A DNA stretch of 64,000 nt, taken from contig JABDDQ010000001.1 in NCBI GenBank assembly GCA_013287545.1, positions 59,898-123,897 of the forward strand, read 5' to 3'. Of this stretch, positions 30,546 through 39,806 are shown one piece after another. The DNA is from Bacteroidota bacterium (GTDB taxonomy: Bacteria; Bacteroidota; Bacteroidia; B-17B0; Aurantibacillaceae). Within the stretch, counting starts at the first letter, position 1. Every line of letters starts with the position of its first letter. Under the pieces are notes generated by a model. It saw only the letters and a list, made by a program, of their open reading frames with translations, ran no database searches and was not told the origin of the DNA. Both the position numbers and the translations under genes were made by a program.

Positions 30546-31703
30546 TTACAGTTTACACAAAATTTCTGCAGCTTTTTCTAACGTTTCGTCTTTTTTAGCC
30601 AAGCAAAAACGCAATAGTTTATTATCAATTTTTTCGTGATAAAAAACCGATAAGGGTATAGAAGCCAATTTATGTTCCTTAGTTAAACGTATGGCAAAAT
30701 CTACATCTTTTTCATCGCTTATAGCATCGTATTTTAATAATTGAAAATAGGTGCCGGTACTCTGTTCGTACGAAAATTTTGAGCCTTTAATTAGCTTAAT
30801 AAAATAATCGCGTTTTTGTTTGTAGAAATTTTTCACTTCCAAATAAGTATCTTTATCCTTTAAAAAATCGGCTAAGGCCAACTGTATAGGATGGTTAATG
30901 GCAAACACCAAAAATTGGTGCACTTTTCTAAATTCGGTCATTAAATTAGCCGGAGCACATACATAGCCAATTTTCCAACCGGTAGTGTGTACTGTTTTTC
31001 CAAAAGAAGAAACCAAAATACTGCGCTCAGCTAAATTTTTATAACGTGCTACACTTTGATGAGGTTCGGTTGTAAAGCACATGTGTTCATATACTTCATC
31101 ACTTAAAATAATAATATCGGTGTTATTGGTTAGTTTTTCCAGCTCAGCCATATCTTTAGCTGAAAGTACAGTACCACTGGGATTATGCGGACTATTAATA
31201 ATTATCATTTTGGTGCGATGGTTAATTATTTTTTTTACCGCATTCCAGTCAACAGAAAAATCTTTCGGGTTTAATTGAACGTAAATAGGTTTTCCGCCAT
31301 TCATCTCTATAGCGGGTGTGTAACAATCGTATGCAGGCTCAAAAATAATTACTTCGTCTTCCTCTTTTATAAAAGCAGAAATGGCAGTATATATGGCTTG
31401 TGTAGCTCCGGCGGTAATCGTTATTTCAGTTTCGGGGTGATACGAAGTCTTGTATAGCTCCTCAACCATAACAGAAATTTGTTCGCGTAATGGCAAAACG
31501 CCTGGCATAGGCGCATACTGGTTAAAGCCATTTTTCATATAATGATTAACCAATTCAATTAACTTATCTGAACAAGAAAAATCGGGAAACCCTTGAGAAA
31601 GATTAATGGCTTTATTTTCTTGCGCCAGCTTGCTCATGGTTGAAAAAATAGTAGTACCAACATCTGGCAATTTAGAGTTTACAAGACCTTTGTATGAAAT
31701 CAT
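30546..31703 (-). CDS. PLP-dependent aminotransferase (methionine / kynurenine aminotransferase-like)
   Basis: INLSQGFPDFSCSDKL, NQYAPMPGVLPLRE, INSPHNPSGTVLS, SDEVYEHMCF, SFGKTVHTTGWKIGY. Confidence 0.93.
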   Translation of the reverse strand: MISYKGLVNSKLPDVGTTIFSTMSKLAQENKAINLSQGFPDFSCSDKLIELVNHYMKNGFNQYAPMPGVLPLREQISVMVEELYKTSYHPETEITITAGATQAIYTAISAFIKEEDEVIIFEPAYDCYTPAIEMNGGKPIYVQLNPKDFSVDWNAVKKIINHRTKMIIINSPHNPSGTVLSAKDMAELEKLTNNTDIIILSDEVYEHMCFTTEPHQSVARYKNLAERSILVSSFGKTVHTTGWKIGYVCAPANLMTEFRKVHQFLVFAINHPIQLALADFLKDKDTYLEVKNFYKQKRDYFIKLIKGSKFSYEQSTGTYFQLLKYDAISDEKDVDFAIRLTKEHKLASIPLSVFYHEKIDNKLLRFCLAKKDETLEKAAEILCKL

Positions 31704-31755
31704 AAAGCAGATTAATTTTTGTGTTAAACTAAGATTTTTTGTATAAAAAATTAAG

Positions 31756-31763
31756 TATATTTG
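31756..31763 (+). promoter_or_regulatory. -7 box TATATTTG upstream of the T9SS cargo gene
   Basis: TATATTTG, 24 nt before ATG at 31788; a divergent CAAACTTA (31767-31774) may serve the aminotransferase. Confidence 0.5.
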
Positions 31764-31787
31764 GCACAAACTTAAAAACAAATAGAA

Positions 31788-32705
31788 ATGATTAAAAAAT
31801 TATTTACATTAGGATTAGCACTTGTAGCGTTTGCAGGTAATGCGCAACAAGCCAGACTAACAAAACAAAATTCAGCTTCTCTTTCGAAATTAGGGGGAGT
31901 AACTCCGCCATCTGTTATGGCAACAACCAATTTAGGTTTTGAAACTTGGTCTGGTGGTAATCCGACAGGTTGGACTACACTTAACGTACTTGGTGCAACA
32001 TGTGCAACTCAATATACAACAAGCCCTGGTACAGGTACTTCATCTTTACAGTTAACTACAGTAAGTTGTCCTTCTTGTCCTACTTATGGTTTACCTACAA
32101 AAGCAGGTGTAGCTTTTCAGTTTGTTCCATACGTGGGTCAACCTACTACTTTATCTTTTCAATATAAAACTGCTGTTGCAGCAGGAGATACTGGTTCTAT
32201 ACTTGTAACTCTTACTGCGGCAACTAATGTTACTGGTCAAGCAGGATTTAGTTTTGAAGGAACTGTTAGCACTTGGACTACGGTTACTGTTCCTTTTCGT
32301 TATGCTAATCAAGCAAATTCAGATAGCGTTAACATCTTTATTGCTTCTAGCGACTCAGGTGTTGTAACTGGTTTAGGCGTGGGACGTCCTGTACTTGGAT
32401 CTAAAGTATATATTGATGCTATTGCTCTTAACACTGCAGTTGGTATCCAAACTATTTATACTTATAGCGATTATGTAATGTTCCCTAATCCTGCTAAATC
32501 AGAATTAAACTTTATAATTAAAGATACTAAAGCTAAAACAGTAGAAGTTTATAACATTGCTGGAGTTTTAGTTCAATCTTTTATAATTGAAAACGAAAGA
32601 ACACAAATTGATGGTAATAATATGAGCAGCGGAATGTATTTTTATCATGTGAAAGATGCTAATGGTGGCGTTTTACATACGGATAGATTTACTGTTACTA
32701 AGTAA
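31788..32705 (+). CDS. Secreted protein with T9SS type A sorting domain
   Basis: Signal peptide; C-terminal YVMFPNPAKSELNFIIKDTKAKTVEVYNIAGVLVQSF...MSSGMYFYHVKDANGGVLHTDRFTVTK. Confidence 0.88.
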   Translation: MIKKLFTLGLALVAFAGNAQQARLTKQNSASLSKLGGVTPPSVMATTNLGFETWSGGNPTGWTTLNVLGATCATQYTTSPGTGTSSLQLTTVSCPSCPTYGLPTKAGVAFQFVPYVGQPTTLSFQYKTAVAAGDTGSILVTLTAATNVTGQAGFSFEGTVSTWTTVTVPFRYANQANSDSVNIFIASSDSGVVTGLGVGRPVLGSKVYIDAIALNTAVGIQTIYTYSDYVMFPNPAKSELNFIIKDTKAKTVEVYNIAGVLVQSFIIENERTQIDGNNMSSGMYFYHVKDANGGVLHTDRFTVTK

Positions 32706-32724
32706 TTTAGTACTCTATATTTTT

Positions 32725-32756
32725 AAAAACCTCGCCGTTTTGGCGGGGTTTTTTAT
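32725..32756 (+). terminator. Rho-independent terminator
   Basis: AAAACCTCGCC-GTTTT-GGCGGGGTTTTTT. Confidence 0.75.
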
Positions 32757-32840
32757 TTTTATTCAAATGCCAATAAACAAAGTCTATATGCCAGCTAAAA
32801 TAATTCGGCTAATTTAAACATGCGGCGTGTTTTTTTATTT

Positions 32841-32848
32841 TACATTTG
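32841..32848 (+). promoter_or_regulatory. -7 box TACATTTG upstream of kup
   Basis: TACATTTG, 22 nt before the GTG start at 32871. Confidence 0.5.
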
Positions 32849-32870
32849 TGCCTGAAAAATTAACTCCACT

Positions 32871-34832
32871 GTGAGCAACACCCATACTGACCACATCAAC
32901 AAAGTTTCACTCGGTGGTCTTTTAGTTACCTTAGGAATTATTTACGGTGATATAGGTACATCACCATTATATGTAATGAATGCCATTATTGGTAATGATG
33001 TTATTCAAACAGATATTATATTAGGCGGTATATCTTGTATTTTTTGGACATTAACTTTACAAACAACTGTAAAATATGTTTTTTTAACCCTTAAAGCCGA
33101 TAACAAAGGTGAGGGTGGAATTTTTGCTCTTTACGCTTTAGTACGTCGATTTAAAATTAAATGGTTAATTGCACCTGCCATTATTGGCGGAAGTGCTTTA
33201 TTAGCTGATGGTATTATTACTCCACCCATATCTATAGCATCTGCCGTTGAGGGGTTGCGTGCTTTTAGGCCCGATATAAATACAGTGCCTATTGTTATCG
33301 GAATTTTAATCGGATTATTTTCGATACAACAATTCGGAACGAAATTTTTGGGTCGTTTTTTTGGTCCCATGATGCTTACTTGGTTTTTAATGTTAGGTAT
33401 AATGGGCTCAATGCAACTTGTTACCAATGTAAGCGTATTAAAAGCTTTTAATCCATATTATGCCATTCACTTATTATCTATTCATAAAGAAGGCTTTTTT
33501 GTTTTAGGTGCTGTGTTTCTTTGTACAACGGGTGCCGAGGCTCTTTATTCTGATATGGGGCACTGTGGGCGTAACAACATTCGTGTAAGTTGGATTTTTG
33601 TAAAAAGTATGCTGGTGCTTAATTATTTTGGACAAGGTGCTTTTTTAATTAAGCATAGCGGACAAACATTAGCTGAAATTGGTGGCGCATCTATCAATCC
33701 GTTTTATTTAATAATGCCCGAAAAATTCTTACCTATAGGCATTGTTATTGCAACAGTATCTGCTGTAATTGCTTCGCAGGCTTTAATTAGTGGTGCCTAT
33801 ACATTAATTAATGAGGCTATGCGTTTAAACCTTTGGCCAAAAGCTTTGGTGAAATATCCTACTGAATTACGTGGACAGCTTTACATTCCGTCTATCAATT
33901 GGTTATTATTGGCAGGTTGTATAATGATAGTGCTTAAGTTTAGGGAATCTTCTAATATGGATGCTGCGTATGGTTTATCGATTATAGTCTGTATGCTTAT
34001 GACAACGCTTTTACTCTTCCATTATATGTGGATGAAAAAGTACAATCACTTTTTGGCAATAATGGTAATTAGTGTTTATATGCTTATCGAACTTAGCTTT
34101 TTATATGCCAACCTGGCTAAATTTATGCACGGTGGTTATGTAACATTATTTATTGCTGCTGTCTTAATTTCTATAATGGCTACATGGCATGCAGCTAAAA
34201 AAATTGGGAGCCGTTACACCGAGTTTGTGAAAGTAGATAAGTACAAGCATGTACTGGCAGAGTTAAGCCGAGATTTAACGATACCCAAATACGCAACTCA
34301 CTTGGTTTATTTAACGAGTGCGGGGCATTACGATGAAATAGAATCGAAAGTTATTTATTCTATTTTACAAAAACGCCCTAAGCGCGCCGATTTATATTGG
34401 TTTGTGCATGTTGATGTAGTTGATGAACCTTATAGAATGGAGTATCGTGTACACGAAATAATGAAAGACGATGTTATACGTGTAGATTTTAAATTAGGTT
34501 TTAGGGTTGCTCCAAAAATTAATTTAATGTTTAGAAAAGTAGTACAAGATTTAGTTAAAGCAAATGAAGTTGATATAACCAGTCGTTACGAATCGCTTAA
34601 CCGAAACAATGTAATAGGTGATTTTAAATTTGTACTTACTGAGAAATTTCTTTCGTACGATAATGATTTACCTTGGCGAGAACGTATTATTTTAGATATT
34701 TATTTCTTCCTGCGTAAATTTAGCGTTGGCGAATCACGCGCCTTTGGTTTAGATAGCAGTTCTGTAAAAATTGAAAAATTTCCTTTGGTGCTTACGCCAA
34801 CCAGAGAGTTTCCGCTTAAACGCATCGATTAA
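32871..34832 (+). CDS. kup: KUP-family potassium transporter
   Basis: GTG start; ALGIIYGDIGTSPLYV-like, KADNKGEGGIFALYALVRR, TGAEALYSDMGHCGRNNIRVSW. Confidence 0.95.
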   Translation: MSNTHTDHINKVSLGGLLVTLGIIYGDIGTSPLYVMNAIIGNDVIQTDIILGGISCIFWTLTLQTTVKYVFLTLKADNKGEGGIFALYALVRRFKIKWLIAPAIIGGSALLADGIITPPISIASAVEGLRAFRPDINTVPIVIGILIGLFSIQQFGTKFLGRFFGPMMLTWFLMLGIMGSMQLVTNVSVLKAFNPYYAIHLLSIHKEGFFVLGAVFLCTTGAEALYSDMGHCGRNNIRVSWIFVKSMLVLNYFGQGAFLIKHSGQTLAEIGGASINPFYLIMPEKFLPIGIVIATVSAVIASQALISGAYTLINEAMRLNLWPKALVKYPTELRGQLYIPSINWLLLAGCIMIVLKFRESSNMDAAYGLSIIVCMLMTTLLLFHYMWMKKYNHFLAIMVISVYMLIELSFLYANLAKFMHGGYVTLFIAAVLISIMATWHAAKKIGSRYTEFVKVDKYKHVLAELSRDLTIPKYATHLVYLTSAGHYDEIESKVIYSILQKRPKRADLYWFVHVDVVDEPYRMEYRVHEIMKDDVIRVDFKLGFRVAPKINLMFRKVVQDLVKANEVDITSRYESLNRNNVIGDFKFVLTEKFLSYDNDLPWRERIILDIYFFLRKFSVGESRAFGLDSSSVKIEKFPLVLTPTREFPLKRID

Positions 34833-34930
34833 TTTAGCTTTCTTTTCTTTCTCTATTCACAAATGCTACAGCTCTTAATAAGCTTACTCATACAATTTTA
34901 CTACTTTAGCACACATTTAATTTTTTGCTT

Positions 34931-37075
34931 ATGAAGAAATTTTTTCTTGCCCTAATAATTGTATCGTCTTGTTTTAAAGCTGTGGCAGATGAAGGCATGT
35001 GGTTGCCTTTTTTACTGCAGCAGCTTAACGAAAAAGATATGAAGAAAAATGGCTGTAAACTTACTGCAAAAGACATTTACGATGTAAATAACACCTCATT
35101 AAAAGATGCCATTGTGCAATTTGGCGGAGGCTGTACGGCAGAAATAATTTCTGATAAAGGATTAATTTTAACTAACCACCATTGTGGCTTTTCTGCTATT
35201 GCAGCGCATAGCAGTGTCGATAAAGATTATTTAACCAATGGTTTTTGGGCAATGAATGGTAGTGAAGAATTAACCAACCCGGGTTTAACGGCTACTATTA
35301 TTATTCGCATTGAGGACATGACAGCACAAGTGAATACAGGTGCTACAGCTAACCTTACCGAAAAAGAATTAGATGCGCTTCAACAAAAAAATATAAAACA
35401 AATTACTACCGATGTTATAAAAGGCACTAAGTACGAAGCGTTTATAAAACCTTTTTTTTATGGTAACCAGTTTATTTTATTTGTAACACAAACTTTTAAA
35501 GATGTGCGTTTAGTAGGTGCACCGCCATCGTTTATTGGCAAGTTTGGCGGAGATACCGATAATTGGATGTGGCCTCGCCACACGGGTGATTTTTCTATAT
35601 TTAGAATTTATGCTGATAAAAATAATGAGCCGGCAGATTATGCAAAAGATAACGTACCGTATAAACCAAAAAAATCCTTAACCATTTCTATGAAAGGAGT
35701 TAACGAAGGAGATTTTACTATGGTATATGGTTTTCCGGGTCGTACACAGGAGTATCTTTTTAGCGATGCAATTGATATGACCATGAATGAAAGCGATCCT
35801 ACTAAAGTTGCCTTGCGCGAAAAAAAATTGGGCATCATGAACCAGTTTATGAAAGCAAATGATACAACCAGAATTGCTTATGCTTCTAATTATGCATCAA
35901 TTGCTAATTACTGGAAAAAATGGATGGGAGAAATGCAGGGCTTGAAAAAATTTGATGCCGTAAATAAAAAAATTGAATTTGAAAAAAAGTTTTTAGAACT
36001 ACTTTCATCTGATCCGGCCGAGAAAGAAAAATTCAATAAAGTGTTTACTGATTTTCATGCCTTGTATGCAAACTACCGCGTGTATCAAAAACAGATGGAT
36101 TATTACAGCGAATGTTTGCTGGGTATAAATGCTATGGTAGCGGCTCGTTCGGCTGAAAAATTTATTGCTTCGTTAAAAGGAAAAACAGAGGAGGAAAAAC
36201 AAAAGGAGTTTACTAAAACTTTTGATGCTATGGATAAGTCATACAAAACATACAATAAAGCTATGGATAAAACCATTTGCAGAGCTATGTTGGAGATGTA
36301 CGTTCAAGGTGTAGAAAAAAAAATGCGCGTTCCTGCACTCGATTCTTTACTTACTGTATATCAAAATAAGTATGATGTTATAATAGATAAAATTTATAGT
36401 GAATGCATTTTCACTAATAAAGATAAATATCTAAACGCATTAAAAAATTCTTCTGTAACAGATATAGAAAACGATATAGTTTATAAACTATGGAAAAATA
36501 TAGCAACCTACTATAACATAAATGTAATTCCACAATATGCCGCTATTGATGCGCAACTAAATACATTATACAAACAATATATAGATAAGCTTACAAAAGT
36601 ATATAAAGACAAAAAGTTTTACCCCGATGCAAACTCAACCCTGCGTATAACATACGGAAAAGTAAAAGGGTACAAACCCAGAGATGGTGTAGATTATATT
36701 TATTATACAACATTAGATGGCATGATGGAAAAAGAAAACCCTAACGACGATGAATTTATTGTATTCCCTAAAATGAAAGATTTATACAACAAAAAAGATT
36801 ATGGAAAATATGTAGACAAGGATGGTACACTACATATGTCGTTTATAGCTACAAATCATACAACCGGGGGCAATAGCGGCAGTCCGGTATTAAATGCAAA
36901 AGGAGAGCTAATTGGCACTAATTACGATAGGGTGTGGGAGGGAACTATGAGCGATATTATGTATAACCCCAACATTTGTCGTAATATTACGTTAGATGTA
37001 CGTTATACATTATTTGTAATTGATAAATATGCAGGTGCAGGTTACTTGCTAAATGAAATGAAATTAGTGCAATGA
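34931..37075 (+). CDS. S46-family peptidase (DPP7/DPP11-like)
   Basis: DEGMWLPFLLQQL, LTNHHCGFSAI, GKFGGDTDNWMWPRHTGDFSIFRIYAD, NHTTGGNSGSPVLNAKGELIGTNYDRVWEG. Confidence 0.96.
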   Translation: MKKFFLALIIVSSCFKAVADEGMWLPFLLQQLNEKDMKKNGCKLTAKDIYDVNNTSLKDAIVQFGGGCTAEIISDKGLILTNHHCGFSAIAAHSSVDKDYLTNGFWAMNGSEELTNPGLTATIIIRIEDMTAQVNTGATANLTEKELDALQQKNIKQITTDVIKGTKYEAFIKPFFYGNQFILFVTQTFKDVRLVGAPPSFIGKFGGDTDNWMWPRHTGDFSIFRIYADKNNEPADYAKDNVPYKPKKSLTISMKGVNEGDFTMVYGFPGRTQEYLFSDAIDMTMNESDPTKVALREKKLGIMNQFMKANDTTRIAYASNYASIANYWKKWMGEMQGLKKFDAVNKKIEFEKKFLELLSSDPAEKEKFNKVFTDFHALYANYRVYQKQMDYYSECLLGINAMVAARSAEKFIASLKGKTEEEKQKEFTKTFDAMDKSYKTYNKAMDKTICRAMLEMYVQGVEKKMRVPALDSLLTVYQNKYDVIIDKIYSECIFTNKDKYLNALKNSSVTDIENDIVYKLWKNIATYYNINVIPQYAAIDAQLNTLYKQYIDKLTKVYKDKKFYPDANSTLRITYGKVKGYKPRDGVDYIYYTTLDGMMEKENPNDDEFIVFPKMKDLYNKKDYGKYVDKDGTLHMSFIATNHTTGGNSGSPVLNAKGELIGTNYDRVWEGTMSDIMYNPNICRNITLDVRYTLFVIDKYAGAGYLLNEMKLVQ

Positions 37076-38055
37076 GCTGGTTGCAAAAAATAACAACAAC
37101 CGAAAAAGGTATAAATCTTACTAATATAGTTTTAATGCTATTAAGTACAGGTATAGCATTTATTATTCCGTTTAAATTGTTTTTGTTTGTTTATGCAGTG
37201 TTAGGCCCTTTGCATTATCTCACTGAAATTTCCTGGCTCGATAAAAGAAATTTTTTTATTAAACAAAAAATACAAATATGGCCTTATATAGTTGTAGCCC
37301 TGCTACTTACTGTTGCTATATTTAATGAAAAATCAGTATTAAGATATTATTCGGTAAGCTTAATTATTTGTGTAGTGGTTTATACACTGTGCTTGGTTTT
37401 CTCGGGTAAAAATAGTGTGTCATTACTTGTTTCAACGCTTGTTTTAATTTTAGCCTTAGCTATTAAGGCAGATAAAATTGTATTTTTAATTTTGGCTTTT
37501 GGTATTTTTTTGCCAACTATAGTACATGTATTTTTATTTACCGGCTTATTTGTTTTACAGGGCGCACTCAAAAACAAAAGTATTACGGCTTTTATTTCAT
37601 TAGTTGTTTTTATAGTTTGTGCGTTGAGTTTTACCTTTATTCATGTGCCAAATGCAGAAATACTTTCGGTAGCAGAGAAAGGCTATGTGCAAAAATACTT
37701 TAGTATTCTAAACCAATCGTTAGCGGGTTTGTTTAATATTAATTTTAATAGAACCAGCAACGATATTTTTGAAATGCCTGCGCTTATTGCCGTACAGCGT
37801 TTTGTAGCATTTTCCTATACATATCATTACTTAAATTGGTTTTCTAAAACATCGGTTATTAAATGGCACGATGTTTCTAAAAGTAGGTTAGGCGTAATTG
37901 CCATTTTATGGATTGTATCTGTAATATTTTATTATGTAGATTTCCGTTTAGGGTTTATGGTGCTATTTTTATTAAGTATGATGCACGTTTTTTTAGAACT
38001 GCCACTTAACGTACATTCCATAAAAGGCATTATTGCCGGAATAAGAAATCATTGA
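37072..38055 (+). CDS. Polytopic membrane protein of unknown function with intramembrane histidines
   Basis: ~9 hydrophobic segments; GPLHYLTEISWL, FSYTYHYLNWFSKTSVIKWH, MMHVFLELPLNVHS; ATGA overlap with the S46 stop. Confidence 0.75.
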   Translation: MSWLQKITTTEKGINLTNIVLMLLSTGIAFIIPFKLFLFVYAVLGPLHYLTEISWLDKRNFFIKQKIQIWPYIVVALLLTVAIFNEKSVLRYYSVSLIICVVVYTLCLVFSGKNSVSLLVSTLVLILALAIKADKIVFLILAFGIFLPTIVHVFLFTGLFVLQGALKNKSITAFISLVVFIVCALSFTFIHVPNAEILSVAEKGYVQKYFSILNQSLAGLFNINFNRTSNDIFEMPALIAVQRFVAFSYTYHYLNWFSKTSVIKWHDVSKSRLGVIAILWIVSVIFYYVDFRLGFMVLFLLSMMHVFLELPLNVHSIKGIIAGIRNH

Positions 38056-38057
38056 TT

Positions 38058-38429
38058 TTATTTTCTTTCCTTAATTTTCTGGCGATGCTTTAAACCCCAA
38101 TCACGTAACGCCATAATAACTTCATCTAACGTTGTGCCATACGCAGTAAGTTCGTATTCTACACTTACCGGAATAGTGTCGTAAACAGTACGGGTAACCA
38201 ACGCATTTACTTCCAATTCTTTTAACTCTTTCGATAACATTTTAGCTGTAATGCCTGTAATTTCGCGGTGCAGTTCTTTAAAGCGTTTATTGCCGTGTAT
38301 TAAGGCAATTATAATTGGTATTTTCCATTTACCACTTAAAATATATAAAGCATCTTGTACGGGTAGTAAACTTTTAGAGCACTCGGTGGTGCTTAGCTTA
38401 CTCGGATTTTGTAAGAAATTTTTAGCCAT
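38058..38429 (-). CDS. HxlR-family winged-helix transcriptional regulator
   Basis: C...LPVQDALYILSGKWKIPIIIALIHGNKRFKELHREITGITAKMLSKELKELE. Confidence 0.94.
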   Translation of the reverse strand: MAKNFLQNPSKLSTTECSKSLLPVQDALYILSGKWKIPIIIALIHGNKRFKELHREITGITAKMLSKELKELEVNALVTRTVYDTIPVSVEYELTAYGTTLDEVIMALRDWGLKHRQKIKERK

Positions 38430-38475
38430 TTTATAATTATTTAAGAATTAAATAATACACAAAGGTACGTTGTTT

Positions 38476-38543
38476 AACCTACTTTTATTGTAGGTTTACA
38501 AAAGTATATCGGTATCCTTTAGTATATCGGTTACAAAAGTATA
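38476..38543. promoter_or_regulatory. Candidate HxlR operator region
   Basis: AACCTAC-N7-GTAGGTT (38476-38496); TTACAAAAGTATA twice (38496-38508, 38531-38543); AGTATATCGG twice (38503-38512, 38521-38530). Confidence 0.5.
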
Positions 38544-38554
38544 GTTAATGTACA

Positions 38555-38562
38555 TACATTTG
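38555..38562 (+). promoter_or_regulatory. -7 box TACATTTG for the yceI pair
   Basis: TACATTTG, 20 nt before ATG at 38583; on the other strand CAAAGGTA at 38460-38467 could serve hxlR. Confidence 0.5.
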
Positions 38563-38582
38563 TATCAATAAAAATAAAAATT

Positions 38583-39116
38583 ATGTCAACAACCAAATGG
38601 GCATTAGATGCCACACACTCAGAAGTGCAATTTAAAGTAAAGCACTTAATGATATCAACTGTAACCGGACATTTCAAAAAGTTCGATGCTTCGGTTGAAA
38701 CCAGTGGTGAAGATTTCACAACGGCTAAAATTAATTTTTCTGCCGATATAGATTCTATCACAACAAATAATGAGCAAAGAGATGGCCACCTAAAAACAGG
38801 CGATTTTTTTGATGCAGCTAATCATCCACAAATAAAATTTGAAGGTTCGAAACTTGAAAAAGTAACTGCTGAAAATTATAAATTGCATGGCAACTTTACT
38901 ATTAAAGGTGTTACTAAGCCTGTTGTGTTAGATGTGGAGTTTGGTGGAATTGCAAAAGATCCTTGGGGTAACACGCGTGCAGGTTTTTCAATAAACGGAA
39001 AAATTAACCGTCAGGATTTTGGTATAAGTTTTGGTGCAGTTACCGAAACAGGTGGTTTAGTAGTTAGTAATGATGTATCATTACACAGTAATATTGAATT
39101 TGTAAAACAAGCATAG
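38583..39116 (+). CDS. YceI-family protein (no signal peptide)
   Basis: WALDATHSEVQFKVKHLMISTVTGHFKKFDASV; RDGHLKTGDFFDAANHPQIKFEG; INRQDFGISFG. Confidence 0.93.
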   Translation: MSTTKWALDATHSEVQFKVKHLMISTVTGHFKKFDASVETSGEDFTTAKINFSADIDSITTNNEQRDGHLKTGDFFDAANHPQIKFEGSKLEKVTAENYKLHGNFTIKGVTKPVVLDVEFGGIAKDPWGNTRAGFSINGKINRQDFGISFGAVTETGGLVVSNDVSLHSNIEFVKQA

Positions 39117-39155
39117 AAAAAAACAATTAATTAATAACCAAAAAACAAAAAAACA

Positions 39156-39734
39156 ATGAAAAAAATCACCATTCTTGCATCAGTAGCAGCGGCTCTTATG
39201 TTCTCATTTACATCAGTAGCACAAGGCGCTTATACTATGGATAAAGCTCACTCTTCAGTAGGTTTTACTATTACACATTTATCTATTTCCGATATAGATG
39301 GGTCGTTTAAAACCTTCGACTCTAAATTTACATCTTCTAAAGAAGATTTTTCGGATGCTACTTTTGATTTTACAGCAGATGTAAATAGCATTAACACCGA
39401 TAACGAAAAACGCGATGGTCACTTAAAGTCGGCTGATTTTTTTGATGTAGCTAAATTTTCTACACTTACTTTTAAAAGTAAAACTGTAAAAAAAGTTGCC
39501 GGCAACAAATACACTATTATTGGTGATATGACAATGCATGGTGTAACCAAAACAGTTAGTTTTGAAGCTATGATTAGAAGTGGCGTTAACCCTATGAGCA
39601 AAAAAACGGTAGTAGGTGTTAAAGTAAATGGTACTGTAAATCGTTCTATGTTTGGTGTTGGTGCAAATATGCCTGGTACTATGTTAAGCGAAGATGTTGT
39701 TGTTAGAGGAAGTGCAGAATTTTCTAAAGACTAA
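39156..39734 (+). CDS. YceI-family protein (exported)
   Basis: Signal peptide MKKITILASVAAALMFSFTSVAQ; YTMDKAHSSVGFTITHLSISDIDGSFKTFDSKF; RDGHLKSADFFDVAKF. Confidence 0.93.
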   Translation: MKKITILASVAAALMFSFTSVAQGAYTMDKAHSSVGFTITHLSISDIDGSFKTFDSKFTSSKEDFSDATFDFTADVNSINTDNEKRDGHLKSADFFDVAKFSTLTFKSKTVKKVAGNKYTIIGDMTMHGVTKTVSFEAMIRSGVNPMSKKTVVGVKVNGTVNRSMFGVGANMPGTMLSEDVVVRGSAEFSKD

Positions 39735-39755
39735 GCTCTCTTAATAAATTCATAT

Positions 39756-39791
39756 AAAAAAAGCCGTTCTATTTTTAGAACGGCTTTTTTT
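39756..39791. terminator. Perfectly symmetrical bidirectional terminator between convergent yceI and porV
   Basis: A7-GCCGTTCTA-TTTT-TAGAACGGC-T7. Confidence 0.85.
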
Positions 39792-39806
39792 ATACCATAC
39801 TTTTAA

